Of a stretch of DNA of 64,000 nt, positions 1 through 10,034 are shown piece by piece (positions within the stretch are counted from its first letter, which is position 1; every line of letters begins with the position of its first letter). A program made the position numbers and the translations under genes. The DNA is from Alcanivorax sp. S71-1-4 (GTDB lineage: Bacteria > Pseudomonadota > Gammaproteobacteria > Pseudomonadales > Alcanivoracaceae). Under the pieces are notes generated by a model. It was not told the DNA's origin and did no database searches. It saw only the letters and a program-made list of their open reading frames with translations. The stretch lies in contig NZ_AQOR01000023.1 of the NCBI RefSeq assembly GCF_009846755.1, forward strand, positions 1-64,000. Direction: 5' to 3'.

Positions 1-3000
1 CGCAAGCTCCTCGATCGCATGCAATTGGCGATGGAGTCCGGCGGGGAGAATGAGGTCGGCGTATGGGTCTCGGGCTTCTACGGGTCAGGCAAAAGCTCGT
101 TCACCAAATATCTCGGCTTGGCGTTTGATGATCAGCGCACCATCGACGGCACGCCGTTCATCAAATACCTACAGGACCGCCTGCACAAGCCACAGACCAA
201 GGCCCTGCTAAGTACCGTAGCACAGCGATTCCCGGCTGCCGTGGTCATGCTGGACCTCGCCAGCGAAATGCTCGCCGGCGCCACGATGGAAGACGTTTCC
301 ACCGTCCTCTACTTCAAGGTGCTCCAGTGGGCGGGTTACTCGCGCAATCTCAAAGTCGCGGCCTTCGAGCGCATGGTCGAAAAGGACGGCCGAACCCCCG
401 AGCTGCACGATCGCATCGCCCAGGCACTGCCCGGCGCCACCTGGGCGCGCGTGCAAAACAACCCACTGGCCATTGATGGGCTGATCCCGAAGATCGCCCA
501 CGAGATGTACCCGGCGCTCTTCCCGGAAGCCAAATCCTTCTCGTCCAGCACCGAGGGCTTCTTCCAGTTCGAAGACCAGCGCGTGCAAGAGATGATCGAT
601 ATCGTCCGCGAGAAAAGCGGCAAGCAGAACATCATCTTCATCGTCGACGAAGTGGGTCAGTATGTTGCCTCGCGTGACAACCTGATCCTCAACCTCGATG
701 GCCTGGCCAAGAACCTCAAGCGGCTGGGCGATGGCAAAGCCTGGATCATCTCTACCGCGCAGCAGACCCTCACCGAAGATGACCCGCGCGCCGCGCTGAA
801 CTCCGACAAGCTCTACAAACTCAAGGATCGCTTCCCGATCCAGATCGACCTCGAATCGAGCGACATCAAAGAGATCTGCTACCGCCGCCTGCTCGGCAAG
901 TCCCCGGCCGGCGAGACCGAGCTTGGCAAGCTGTTCGATGCCCATGGCCAGGCGCTACGGCACAACACCAAACTGCAGGACGCCAAGTATTACGACGCGG
1001 ATTTCAGCAAGGAGAGCTTCACCAATCTCTACCCGTTCCTGCCGGCTCACTTTGACATCCTGCTGCACCTGCTGGGTGCCCTGGCCAAGTCCACCGGCGG
1101 CATCGGCCTGCGTTCTGCGATCAAGGTGATCCAGGACGTCCTGAAGGGTGAAGGCGGTTCCAAGGCGATGGCCGATCAGCCCGTGGGTTGGCTCGCCACC
1201 ACCGTCACACTGTACGACGAGTTGGAGAAGGACATCCGCCGTGCCTTTACCTCCATTCACCAGGCAGTTGGCAAGGTGCAGATTCGCTTCCCGGATTCAC
1301 AGCTCCATCAGGACATCGCCAAGTCCGTCGCCGTATTGCAGATCCTCGGCAATTTGCCCGTGTCGGCAAAGAACGTCGCCAGCCTGATGCACCCCTCCAT
1401 CACTGCGCCTTCGCAGCTCGACACGGTGCGCAAAGCTGTCGACGAGATGCTGGGTGACGTGCACGTGCCGTTGGGGGAGAAGGATGGCAGCCTCGTCTTC
1501 CTCAGCGAAAAGCTGCGTGACATCGAACAGGAGCGCGGTGCCATTGCACTGCGCACCGTGGATGTGAAGCGCATCTTCAACGATGCGCTGCGCGAATCCT
1601 TCGACCCGCTGCCCCGCGTCAGCCTCCACGGCACGATGGCCGTAGCCACAGGACTGAAGGTCCAGGCCGGCAGCGCCATCACCAGCCTGGCCGGCGATCA
1701 GAACACCATCCAAACCGTCGTGGAGCTGGTGCCCACCAGCGACTACGAGACCGCCAAGAACCGCATGCTGGACGACTCCCGCAGCCGCGCGGGGCGCAAC
1801 ATCATCGGGTTGCTGGCTCGGTCCAACCCGGAGCTGGACGACCTCGCCAACGAAATCTATCGCTGCCAGCGCATCGCCGAACTGCACCGCAACGAGCCCG
1901 ACCAGGAGGTCAAGGACTACTGCACCGGCCAGCTCGACCGCGCCGCCAAGCTCGCGACCCAACTCCAGAGCAAGATCAAGCAAACCCTCCAGGCCGGCTC
2001 GTTCGTTTTCCGCGGCCAGGCAACGGCGGTATCGGCACTGAATGCCGACCTGCTGGAAGCGGCCAAGAAGCTGCTCTCCGATGTGGCTGATCAGGTCTTC
2101 GACCGTTATGTCGAAGCACCCGTGCGCGCCGGCACCGACACCGCCGAGAAGTTCCTGAAAGTCGCCAACCCCGCTGCCATCAGCAGCAGCCTTGACCCGC
2201 TCGGCCTGGTGCAGACAGCCGCGGGTCGTGCCTCCTTCAAGACCGATCACAAGGCGATGATCAGCATCCGCGACTACATCGACAAGCGCGGCACGGTCGA
2301 TGGCAAGCGCCTGCTCGACGATTTCAGCAGCGATCCATTCGGCTGGTCGCCAGATACGACGCGCTACATCGTGGCCGCCATGCTGATGGCCGGTGAAATC
2401 AAGCTCAAGGTTTCGGGACGAGAAGTCACTGCCGCAGGCCAGCAGGCGATCGATGCCCTGAAGACCAACAACTCCTTCAAACAGATCGGCGTCGCGCTGC
2501 GCGACGAGCGGCCTTCCATCGAAACCCTCGGTCGGGCTGCGGAGCGGCTCACCGAACTGGTCGGCGACATGGTCATCCCGCTGGAACAAGAGATCAGCAA
2601 GGCGGCTGCCAAGCACTTCCCGCGCTTCCAGCACGACTACGGCTCCCTGGCCGAGAGGCTCAGTGGCCTCGGACTGGCGGGCAGCGACCGCATCCGCACG
2701 TTGAACCAGGACATTGCCGACGTCCTGTTTACCGATGCCTCGGACGCACCCCAGCGCCTGGGCGCCGAAACCTCCGCCATTTACGACAACCTCAAGTGGG
2801 CGCTCGAAGTAAAGCGCGTGCTCGACAACGGCCTGGATACCACGCTGCGAGACCTTCAAGCCCATCGCCGCGACATCGAGGCCTTGCCCGACACCGGCGT
2901 GCCGGGAGAGTTGCGCCGCGAACTCGCCGAAGACCTGGGAACCCTGTCGGAGCGCCTGGGCAGAGAGGACTTCTACAAACACACCGCCGACTTCAATTCG

Positions 3001-3498
3001 CAGCTCACTCACCTGAAGGGCCGCGTGCGTGATGCGGTCATTACCCTGTCTGAGCAGCAAAAGCTGCGCTTGAGGGAAGGCGTTGAGGACTTGCAGCGCA
3101 TCTCTGAATGGGAAGAACTCACCCAGGAAGAGCGTGGCAACGCCGCGAACCGTCTGGACGGACTCACCCTGGCGGCCACCCAGGATCTGGCTGGACTCAA
3201 GAAGCTCCTTGCCCGCGACTACGACATCAACAGCACCCTCGAAGAACTCAAGCGATCCATTCAGCGCCAGGGCCAGGAGCGCCTGCGTCAACGCATGGAA
3301 GAAGAGCGTGCCAAGAACGGCGCGAAAGGTCCTGCCAAGCTCTCCAGGTCGATTTCTGTGCCCGTAAAGATGACATCGGCAGCGGACATCGACTCGCTGA
3401 TCCAGCAGCTCCACGAAATCAAGGCGCAGCTCGGCCTCTATGCCGAGATCGAAGTGTCGATTGTGGTCGGCGCCCAGTCTGAAACGGATGAGGACTAA
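1..3498 (+). CDS. brxC: BrxC, BREX system P-loop ATPase (5' end cut by window edge)
   Basis: The frame is open from base 1 (R-K-L-L-D-R-M...), so the ATG at 19 is internal and a few dozen N-terminal residues are missing. A Walker A motif GFYGSGKSS lies at nt 73-99, and the acidic IIFIVDEVGQY segment near nt 630-660 is the likely Walker B. The size (about 1,165 visible residues) fits the roughly 1,200-residue BrxC/PglY family of large ATPases required for BREX phage exclusion. The C-terminal third is rich in charged helices and probably coiled coil. The stop is 2 bp from the next ATG, so this is the visible head of a BREX operon. brxA and brxB would be expected just left of the window. The family call is strong; the precise BREX subtype is inferred from gene order. 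Confidence 0.9.
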   Translation, partial: RKLLDRMQLAMESGGENEVGVWVSGFYGSGKSSFTKYLGLAFDDQRTIDGTPFIKYLQDRLHKPQTKALLSTVAQRFPAAVVMLDLASEMLAGATMEDVSTVLYFKVLQWAGYSRNLKVAAFERMVEKDGRTPELHDRIAQALPGATWARVQNNPLAIDGLIPKIAHEMYPALFPEAKSFSSSTEGFFQFEDQRVQEMIDIVREKSGKQNIIFIVDEVGQYVASRDNLILNLDGLAKNLKRLGDGKAWIISTAQQTLTEDDPRAALNSDKLYKLKDRFPIQIDLESSDIKEICYRRLLGKSPAGETELGKLFDAHGQALRHNTKLQDAKYYDADFSKESFTNLYPFLPAHFDILLHLLGALAKSTGGIGLRSAIKVIQDVLKGEGGSKAMADQPVGWLATTVTLYDELEKDIRRAFTSIHQAVGKVQIRFPDSQLHQDIAKSVAVLQILGNLPVSAKNVASLMHPSITAPSQLDTVRKAVDEMLGDVHVPLGEKDGSLVFLSEKLRDIEQERGAIALRTVDVKRIFNDALRESFDPLPRVSLHGTMAVATGLKVQAGSAITSLAGDQNTIQTVVELVPTSDYETAKNRMLDDSRSRAGRNIIGLLARSNPELDDLANEIYRCQRIAELHRNEPDQEVKDYCTGQLDRAAKLATQLQSKIKQTLQAGSFVFRGQATAVSALNADLLEAAKKLLSDVADQVFDRYVEAPVRAGTDTAEKFLKVANPAAISSSLDPLGLVQTAAGRASFKTDHKAMISIRDYIDKRGTVDGKRLLDDFSSDPFGWSPDTTRYIVAAMLMAGEIKLKVSGREVTAAGQQAIDALKTNNSFKQIGVALRDERPSIETLGRAAERLTELVGDMVIPLEQEISKAAAKHFPRFQHDYGSLAERLSGLGLAGSDRIRTLNQDIADVLFTDASDAPQRLGAETSAIYDNLKWALEVKRVLDNGLDTTLRDLQAHRRDIEALPDTGVPGELRRELAEDLGTLSERLGREDFYKHTADFNSQLTHLKGRVRDAVITLSEQQKLRLREGVEDLQRISEWEELTQEERGNAANRLDGLTLAATQDLAGLKKLLARDYDINSTLEELKRSIQRQGQERLRQRMEEERAKNGAKGPAKLSRSISVPVKMTSAADIDSLIQQLHEIKAQLGLYAEIEVSIVVGAQSETDED

Positions 3499-3500
3499 CG

Positions 3501-6221
3501 ATGGAGCTGAAAACAGAGTCCAAGCAACACATTGAGCAGGTCGCTGGCGAGGCGCTAACGCAACTCGAAAGCATCGCTGCTGCAGCCAACGGCAAGCTTC
3601 GCGATGGACGAACGCTGGGCTCCGATGCCCTGGCGAGCATCAACACGATGACGTCGAGTTCCGCCATCCAGAAGCTGGATCAGATCAGCCAGGCAAACCG
3701 AGAGAGCTACCAGGTATTGGCGGCCGAGCCGGCGATTGCCCGTGTTGTGGTCATGGATGAGGAAGGCGAAGAGCGCATCTACTACATTTGCCGCACCAGC
3801 CCGGTTTCAGGCTTCCCCAATCTCGCCAGTTACCGCGCTCCTGTCGGGCGCTTGGCTTCCTTGGCGATTGGGACCGAGTTCACCCTGCCAAATGGCACGG
3901 TTGTTGAAGTCTTGGAGCGCGCCCAACTCAGACCTGCCGCACTCGCCGACGGCTGGGATTCTCGTGACACCGTAGTTGAAGCCGAGGACTTCGGCCCGAT
4001 CACCATCGAGTCGCTGCGGGCACTGTTGACGGAAGTCGCGGGCGAAGAAGTTACCGAAGACATCTTAGGCCAGCTCCTGGCCGAAGAGACCGTCAAGGCC
4101 AATATCATCGACGGTGTGCGGCGCAGTGTCATCACCAAGATGGGGCTGAGGGATCAGCCTATCCTCGATCAGTACCAGGACGAAATTTTCCGGCTGCCTC
4201 TCGACAAGCGCTTGCTGATCTTGGGGCCACCCGGTACCGGCAAAACCACCACCCTGATCCGCCGCCTGGGTCAAAAGCTCGATACCGCATTTTTGGAAGA
4301 AGGCGAACAACACCTGGTAGAGACGGTGGGTCCGGGGCAGGGCATCGCGCACGCCAACAGTTGGCTGATGTTCACGCCCACCGAGTTGCTCAAGCAGTAC
4401 CTCAAAGAAGCTTTCGCACGCGAGGGCGTTCCTGCTCCCGATCAGCGAATCAGAACCTGGCAGGACTACCGACGCGAGCTTGCCAGAAACGCCTTTGGCG
4501 TGCTCAGAACTGCTTCGGGTGGCGGCACCTTTATTCTGAAAGACGGTCTGCCAAGCCTGAGCGCGGAGGCTCTGGACCATCCCATTCAGTGGTTCGATGA
4601 CTTCGACACATGGCAGCGCAACACCTATGTACAGGAACTGCACGAAGCGGCGGCTCTGCTCCGCGAAGCAAATGCGCCTGAAGTCCAGAGCCTCGGCGAA
4701 CGCCTCCAAAACATCTTGGCGCGGGCGGGTGACGGCACCTTGGCATCCACCTTCGGATCATTGGCCGCAGAACTCCCCAAAGTGCAGGCACTCGTCACCA
4801 GCCTGAAGGAAGCTTCTGACGGCAAGATCAAAGCCGCGCTGAATCTCCAGCTCAATCGCAACCGAACGTTCCTGGATGAGCTGGCGCGCTTCATCGACGG
4901 CTTGCAGCAGACCCAGACAATAGACACCGACGAGCAAGACGACCTCGATGCCGACGAGGAAGAAGACACCACGGCGCCCCGCACTGGACGGGCCGCGGCA
5001 CTCAACGCCTATATGCAAGCCGTGCGGGCAGAAGCGCGCGCAATTGCCTCCAAACGCACGCTCAGCAAGACGTCTCGCAACGGCAAGATCATCGAATGGC
5101 TAGGCGACCGCACCCTGACGGAAGCGGATCGCGCCGCAGTGGGAGCGAGCCTTCTGGTGCAGAGCAACGCCCGCCGCTTTGTAAATCCGGTCAAGCGGTA
5201 CCTCGACGGCATTCCCAAGCGCTACCGTGCGTTCCGACGTGAACGCCAGCAAACCGGCAACTGGTACCTTAACAAGGGTTTTGAAGCCCGCGACATCCAC
5301 CCGCTCGAACTGGATATTGTGCTGCTGGCCATCCTGCGCGCAGCAGGAGACCTGATCAGCAAACCCAACGTTCAACGCGATATCGACAGCCCCGCCTGGT
5401 CATCGCTCCAGCCCATCCTGGGGTATTACCGCAACCAGATCCTGGTGGATGAGGCGACGGACTTCTCGCCCATTCAACTCGCCTGCATGGCGGCTTTGGC
5501 CCATCCACGGCTGCGCTCGTTCTTTGCCTGCGGCGACTTCAACCAGCGCCTGACCACCTGGGGTGCGCGCTCCGCTGACGAATTGAATTGGGTCTTTGCA
5601 GACCTAGACATCAGGGAGATCACCGTCTCCTATCGGCAGAGCAAGCAGCTCAACGACTTGGCCCGTGCCATGATCCGCGCGGTGGGCGGTACCGAGCAGA
5701 ACGCCAGCTTGCCCGCGCATGTGGACGGCGTGGGTGTGGCGCCTGCCTTACTGGAGCATGCAGCCGAAGAGCCCGTCATCGTCAGTTGGCTGGCCAATCG
5801 CATTCGTGAGATCGAGCGCTTCGTCGGCCAGTTGCCATCCACCGCCATCTTCGTGAACTCAGAAAACGATGTGGCGCCGGTGGCCGAGGCACTGAATGCC
5901 GCGCTGGCCGAGCACAACATACAAGTTATTGCCTGCCGCGAGGGCCAGGCCGTTGGGCAAGAAACCAATGTGCGCGTGTTCGACATCCAGCACATCAAGG
6001 GGCTGGAGTTCGAGGCGGTCTTCTTTATCGGCATTGACCAACTCGCGGCGCTGCACCCGTCGCTCTTCGATAAATACCTGTACGTAGGCACCACACGAGC
6101 CGCCACTTACCTGGGCGTGACCTGTGACGGCGCCTTACCACCTGTTATCGAGGAACTGCGCCCGCTCTTTGGTCAACACTGGCAAGCCCCCGGTGCAGAT
6201 GACACCGGCACGGACCAATAG
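3501..6221 (+). CDS. UvrD/Rep-like SF1 helicase embedded in the BREX operon
   Basis: A 906-residue protein starts 2 bp after the brxC stop. Superfamily 1 motifs are visible. Walker A GPPGTGKTT lies near residue 242. The Walker B variant LVDEATDF (UvrD usually has DEAQD) lies near residue 650. VSYRQSKQLNDLARAM resembles motif IV. QHIKGLEFEAVFFIG is motif V, and YVGTTRAATYLG near the C-terminus is motif VI. A long insertion with an acidic stretch (about residues 470-500, many D/E) separates motif I from motif II. Its position between brxC and pglX marks it as a BREX component or accessory, presumably a DNA translocase or helicase. The canonical type 1 six-gene set lacks it. I do not know an established gene name for it. 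Confidence 0.82.
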   Translation: MELKTESKQHIEQVAGEALTQLESIAAAANGKLRDGRTLGSDALASINTMTSSSAIQKLDQISQANRESYQVLAAEPAIARVVVMDEEGEERIYYICRTSPVSGFPNLASYRAPVGRLASLAIGTEFTLPNGTVVEVLERAQLRPAALADGWDSRDTVVEAEDFGPITIESLRALLTEVAGEEVTEDILGQLLAEETVKANIIDGVRRSVITKMGLRDQPILDQYQDEIFRLPLDKRLLILGPPGTGKTTTLIRRLGQKLDTAFLEEGEQHLVETVGPGQGIAHANSWLMFTPTELLKQYLKEAFAREGVPAPDQRIRTWQDYRRELARNAFGVLRTASGGGTFILKDGLPSLSAEALDHPIQWFDDFDTWQRNTYVQELHEAAALLREANAPEVQSLGERLQNILARAGDGTLASTFGSLAAELPKVQALVTSLKEASDGKIKAALNLQLNRNRTFLDELARFIDGLQQTQTIDTDEQDDLDADEEEDTTAPRTGRAAALNAYMQAVRAEARAIASKRTLSKTSRNGKIIEWLGDRTLTEADRAAVGASLLVQSNARRFVNPVKRYLDGIPKRYRAFRRERQQTGNWYLNKGFEARDIHPLELDIVLLAILRAAGDLISKPNVQRDIDSPAWSSLQPILGYYRNQILVDEATDFSPIQLACMAALAHPRLRSFFACGDFNQRLTTWGARSADELNWVFADLDIREITVSYRQSKQLNDLARAMIRAVGGTEQNASLPAHVDGVGVAPALLEHAAEEPVIVSWLANRIREIERFVGQLPSTAIFVNSENDVAPVAEALNAALAEHNIQVIACREGQAVGQETNVRVFDIQHIKGLEFEAVFFIGIDQLAALHPSLFDKYLYVGTTRAATYLGVTCDGALPPVIEELRPLFGQHWQAPGADDTGTDQ

Positions 6222-6231
6222 GAATCGATTG

Positions 6232-8124
6232 ATGGCCTTCGACCAAACAACAAGAAACCGCTTGCAGCGCTTCGTCAACGACGCGCGCCGCGTGCTGGAG
6301 GAGGAGTTCACTCGCCAACTCCAGAACGACTATGGCATGGACCCGAATGCAGGCAGCGTTACGGAACTGGCCAACCTGCGTCACATCAATGATGCCCAGC
6401 GCGAGTCCGCGCGCATCTTGCGCGACACCCTGGCGCACTACTGCGCCGGTGGCGACATGGATGCCAAGCAGGGGCTGGACCGTATCGTTCGCGAACAGGC
6501 CTTTACGGTGCTCAACCGCTTGGCGGCATTGCGCATGGCCGAAGCGCGTGGGCTGTTGATCGAGTCGGTGGGCAACGGCTTCCAGGCCAAGGGGTTTCAG
6601 CTCTACGCCCGCCTTGCTGGTACAGGACTGGGTGAAACCGGCGATGCCTACCGCACCTATTTGTTCAGTGTGTTCGATGAGCTGAGCCAAGACCTTCCCG
6701 GTCTCTTCGACCGCTTCTCACCGCAAGGCCGTTTGTTCCCGCGCGAAGCCGCGCTGCTGCAAGTGCTCAACCTGATCAACGATGCCGACATCGCCACGCT
6801 ATGGAGCGAGGATGAAACCATCGGCTGGATCTACCAGTATTTCAACTCCAAGGAAGAGCGGAAGGCCATGCGCGATGCCAGCCAGGCGCCGCGCAACAGC
6901 CGCGAGCTGGCGGTGCGCAATCAGTTCTTCACCCCGCGCTACGTGGTCGAATTTCTGGTGGACAACACGCTGGGCCGCCTGTGGTTCAACGCCACCGGCG
7001 GGCGGACATCTTTGCGCGAGCGCTGCCAGTACCTGCTGGTCAAACCCGACGAAGCGCCTCAGGCCGCCACCAAACTGCGCGATCCGCGCACCCTCAAGCT
7101 GCTGGACCCGGCTTGCGGCTCCATGCACTTCGGCCTTTATGCGTTCGATCTGTTCGCCGAGATTTACCGCGAGTCCTGGGCATGGGAACAGCAACACGGT
7201 CCCGGCTCGTTGGATCTCTCCACTCACCTTCAGGTGGCATTTAAGCCACTGAGCCAGAACTACGTGGACGAGACGGCCTTTCTGCGTGATGTGCCGCGCC
7301 TGATCATCGAGCACAACATCTATGGCGTGGACATCGACCCGCGCGCCGCGCAGATCGCCTCGCTGGCGCTGTGGTTGCGGGCACAGCGGGCTTGGCACGA
7401 TGCCGGGGTCAAAGCCAAAGACCGCCCACTGATCGGGCGCGGGCATGTAGTTGCTGCCACTGCGCCCCCGGCAGAGCGTGAGTTGCGCCAGCAGTTTGCG
7501 GCCAACCTGGATCATCGCGATGCAGAGCTGTTCGAGAAAACCCTGCAACTGCTCAAGGGCCTGCCGGAATTGGGCGTGCTGCTCCAAGTCGAGCGGGAGT
7601 TGCCGAATCTGATTCGCCAGGTTTATGTCGGTAAAGGCACGGGACTGTTTGCCGAACAGGAACAAGAAAACTGGCAACGGGCCGAAGCGCGACTGCGTGA
7701 GGCGCTAACAGAATTCGCCCAGGCCGCGAAATCCACCTACCAGGGGCGATTGTTTGCCCAGGACGCCTTGCAGGGATTGCGGCTGATTGATCTGTGCCGG
7801 GAAGTGTTTGATGTGGTCGTGATGAATCCGCCTTTTGGCGCCCTGGCATCCGGCACCAAGGATCAACTCGCTAAGGCCTACTCGCGCAGCAAGAACGATC
7901 TGCTTGCCATCTTTGTCGAGCGCGGACTGGAACTGCTGCGCGCCGGTGGCCGCATTGGGGCCATCACCTCGCGCACCTGTTTTTTTCTCTCCAGCTTTCA
8001 GAAGTGGCGTGAGCAGATTGTGCTGGACATCGCTCGGCCCGAGGTCATGGCCGATCTGGGTCATGGAGTAATGGACGATGCGATGGTGGAAGCGGCCGCC
8101 TATGTACTGGAGAAACAGCCATGA
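6232..8124 (+). CDS. pglX: PglX N-terminal/catalytic half, BREX adenine-specific DNA methyltransferase
   Basis: The ATG at 6232 is chosen because AGGAA lies 8 nt upstream and the protein MAFDQTTRNRL starts there, just after the helicase stop at 6219-6221. Motif I LLDPACGSMHFG (about residue 290) and motif IV VVMNPPFGAL (about residue 530) define an N6-adenine methyltransferase of the Eco57I/PglX class. In PglX the enzyme methylates host DNA at an asymmetric site, marking self. The reading frame stops at VEAAAYVLEKQP, exactly where one-piece PglX proteins carry on into the target-recognition region. The next gene supplies that region and overlaps by the four bases ATGA. Methyltransferase identity is strong. 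Whether the split is natural or a recent frameshift is open. Confidence 0.85.
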   Translation: MAFDQTTRNRLQRFVNDARRVLEEEFTRQLQNDYGMDPNAGSVTELANLRHINDAQRESARILRDTLAHYCAGGDMDAKQGLDRIVREQAFTVLNRLAALRMAEARGLLIESVGNGFQAKGFQLYARLAGTGLGETGDAYRTYLFSVFDELSQDLPGLFDRFSPQGRLFPREAALLQVLNLINDADIATLWSEDETIGWIYQYFNSKEERKAMRDASQAPRNSRELAVRNQFFTPRYVVEFLVDNTLGRLWFNATGGRTSLRERCQYLLVKPDEAPQAATKLRDPRTLKLLDPACGSMHFGLYAFDLFAEIYRESWAWEQQHGPGSLDLSTHLQVAFKPLSQNYVDETAFLRDVPRLIIEHNIYGVDIDPRAAQIASLALWLRAQRAWHDAGVKAKDRPLIGRGHVVAATAPPAERELRQQFAANLDHRDAELFEKTLQLLKGLPELGVLLQVERELPNLIRQVYVGKGTGLFAEQEQENWQRAEARLREALTEFAQAAKSTYQGRLFAQDALQGLRLIDLCREVFDVVVMNPPFGALASGTKDQLAKAYSRSKNDLLAIFVERGLELLRAGGRIGAITSRTCFFLSSFQKWREQIVLDIARPEVMADLGHGVMDDAMVEAAAYVLEKQP

Positions 8125-10034
8125 CCACCTTTTTGCGTTTGCTGGCGGATAAGGACAAGGCGAATCACCTGCTGGCCAGTTGCACAGCGCTGCGAGCAGG
8201 TGAGGAGAATGAGCGGGTTTTTCAGGTGGCGCCGGAGTCATTTCACGCTGTGCCAGGAGCCCCTTTTGCATATTGGGTAAGTGAGGCAGTGCGCCATACT
8301 TTCAAGCGTTTCCCAGCTTTCGATGGTGGAAAGCGAACGGTAAAACAAGGACTAGCAACAGCCGATGACTTCCGGTTCGTTCGTGTCTGGTGGGAGATTC
8401 CGGCGGACAACCAACGGTGGTATGGATTCGCTAAAGGCGGATCATTTTCGAGATTCTATGCAGACATGCCGGTTGTAGTGAACTGGGCAGGCGATGGTGC
8501 AGAAATCAAGAACAACCTTAATGAAAAGGGCGGGATTCGCTCCAATGTATGGATGCTCCGTGATACCGCCGCCAATTTCTTTCTTCAACCAGGACTAACA
8601 TGGCCTCTGCGTGGAATAACATTTTCAGCGCAAGTGGTCCCAAAAAACAGTGTGTTTAGTGTAGCAGGCAAGATGGCTTTTGCGCCCGAACACGAGTTGG
8701 AAACATGGCTTGCTGTCTTCAACAGCCGCCCCTTTGATTACCTCGTGCGCCTGTTTGCGGGAAAGGTCGGTGGCGTGCAGTACGAAGTCGGGTTAATTGG
8801 TGGGATTCCAGTCGTTACCATGAATGGCGATCAGTCTCTCCAACTGTCCAGACTGGCTCGACGTGGTTGGTCAATTAAACGCGCGCTCGCGTCCACCGAA
8901 GAGAAGTCCCACGCATTCTTGTTGCCCGCTGTGTTGCGATCACGATTAGGTGACTTCGATCCACAGGGGGTTGAGACCGAGCTTGCTAGCATACAAACAC
9001 AGATCGACGACATCGCGTTTTCCCTTTATGGCTTTTCGGACTCGGACAAGATGGCAGCTCTTGGTGGCCAAGCATTGCCTGATTCTGAAGATCTTGTCGA
9101 AGAAATGGCCGACGAGGAGTCAGGCGATGAATTCGATCAAGCCGTAGATGCTACAGCCGGGTTGCTGGCCTGGGCGGTAGGCGTGGCCTTTGGCCGCTTC
9201 GACTGGCGTCTGGCCACCGGCGAACGCCAGGCACCACCCGGACCTGATCCCTTCGACCCACTACCTGTGCAAAGCCCCGGTATGTTGCCGGTGGGTGCCA
9301 AGCCTTTCCACACCTATGCAGGCATCCTGGTGGACGATCAGGGACATCTGCACGACCTCGCACGCCTGGTCGAAGAGGTACTTTCGCGTGTCGAGGTAAC
9401 GGTACCGGATGACGTTCGCCGCTGGCTGCAGCGGGATTTCTTTGCCTTCCATCTGCAGCGCTATTCCAAAAGCCGTCGTAAAGCACCCATCTACTGGCCG
9501 CTATCCACCGCCTCCGGCAGTTACACACTATGGATTTACTACCCAAGCCTGAGCAGTCAAACGCTCTACACGGCCATCAACGACTTCGTCGAGCCCAAGC
9601 TAAAACAAGTCGATACCGACGTAGCGGCGCTACGCAACAAAGGCTCTGCTCGCTCGCGCGAAGATGAAAAGCAGTTCGAGTCCCTGCAAGCCTTTGAACT
9701 GGAGCTGATTGAGCTACGCGACACCTTGCTCAAGCTTGCACCCACCTACAAGCCTAACCACGACGACGGCGTGCAGATTAGCGCCGCGCCGCTGTGGCTG
9801 TTGTTCCGCCACAAACCCTGGCAGAAGGTGCTCAAGGACACTTGGGCGAAGCTGGAAAAAGGCGATTACGACTGGGCACACCTGGCCATGAACTACTGGC
9901 CCGAGCGCGTGCGGGAAAAGTGCAAGACCGACAAGTCGCTGGCCATCGCGCACGATTTGGAGAATTTGTATATCGAGCCCGAGGCCAAACCAAAGAAGGC
10001 GCGCGGCAAAAAGAAGGCCGGGGGTGATGAATGA
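8121..10034 (+). CDS. PglX C-terminal half (target recognition region) as a separate ORF
   Basis: This 637-residue ORF overlaps the upstream methyltransferase gene by ATGA and begins MTTFLRLLADKDKA, followed by VPGAPFAYWVSEAVRH. That order is what follows the catalytic domain in full-length PglX. No SAM-binding or NPPF motif is seen, so it should depend on the first half for catalysis and provide DNA recognition. The ORF is long, well conserved in character and ends in a lysine-rich tail (KPKKARGKKKAGG). It overlaps pglZ by ATGA, so translation of the whole operon looks coupled. Frame 0 stays open at least 60 nt upstream of 8121, so a single -1/+1 event could convert one form into the other. 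Confidence 0.78.
   Translation: MTTFLRLLADKDKANHLLASCTALRAGEENERVFQVAPESFHAVPGAPFAYWVSEAVRHTFKRFPAFDGGKRTVKQGLATADDFRFVRVWWEIPADNQRWYGFAKGGSFSRFYADMPVVVNWAGDGAEIKNNLNEKGGIRSNVWMLRDTAANFFLQPGLTWPLRGITFSAQVVPKNSVFSVAGKMAFAPEHELETWLAVFNSRPFDYLVRLFAGKVGGVQYEVGLIGGIPVVTMNGDQSLQLSRLARRGWSIKRALASTEEKSHAFLLPAVLRSRLGDFDPQGVETELASIQTQIDDIAFSLYGFSDSDKMAALGGQALPDSEDLVEEMADEESGDEFDQAVDATAGLLAWAVGVAFGRFDWRLATGERQAPPGPDPFDPLPVQSPGMLPVGAKPFHTYAGILVDDQGHLHDLARLVEEVLSRVEVTVPDDVRRWLQRDFFAFHLQRYSKSRRKAPIYWPLSTASGSYTLWIYYPSLSSQTLYTAINDFVEPKLKQVDTDVAALRNKGSARSREDEKQFESLQAFELELIELRDTLLKLAPTYKPNHDDGVQISAAPLWLLFRHKPWQKVLKDTWAKLEKGDYDWAHLAMNYWPERVREKCKTDKSLAIAHDLENLYIEPEAKPKKARGKKKAGGDE

Noticed and set aside
1297-3414. 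705-codon open frame on the minus strand opposite brxC
   Set aside because: It is the antisense shadow of a GC-rich gene: brxC on the plus strand has clear ATPase motifs, while this frame shows repetitive Val/Gly/Gln-rich sequence and no ribosome-binding site.
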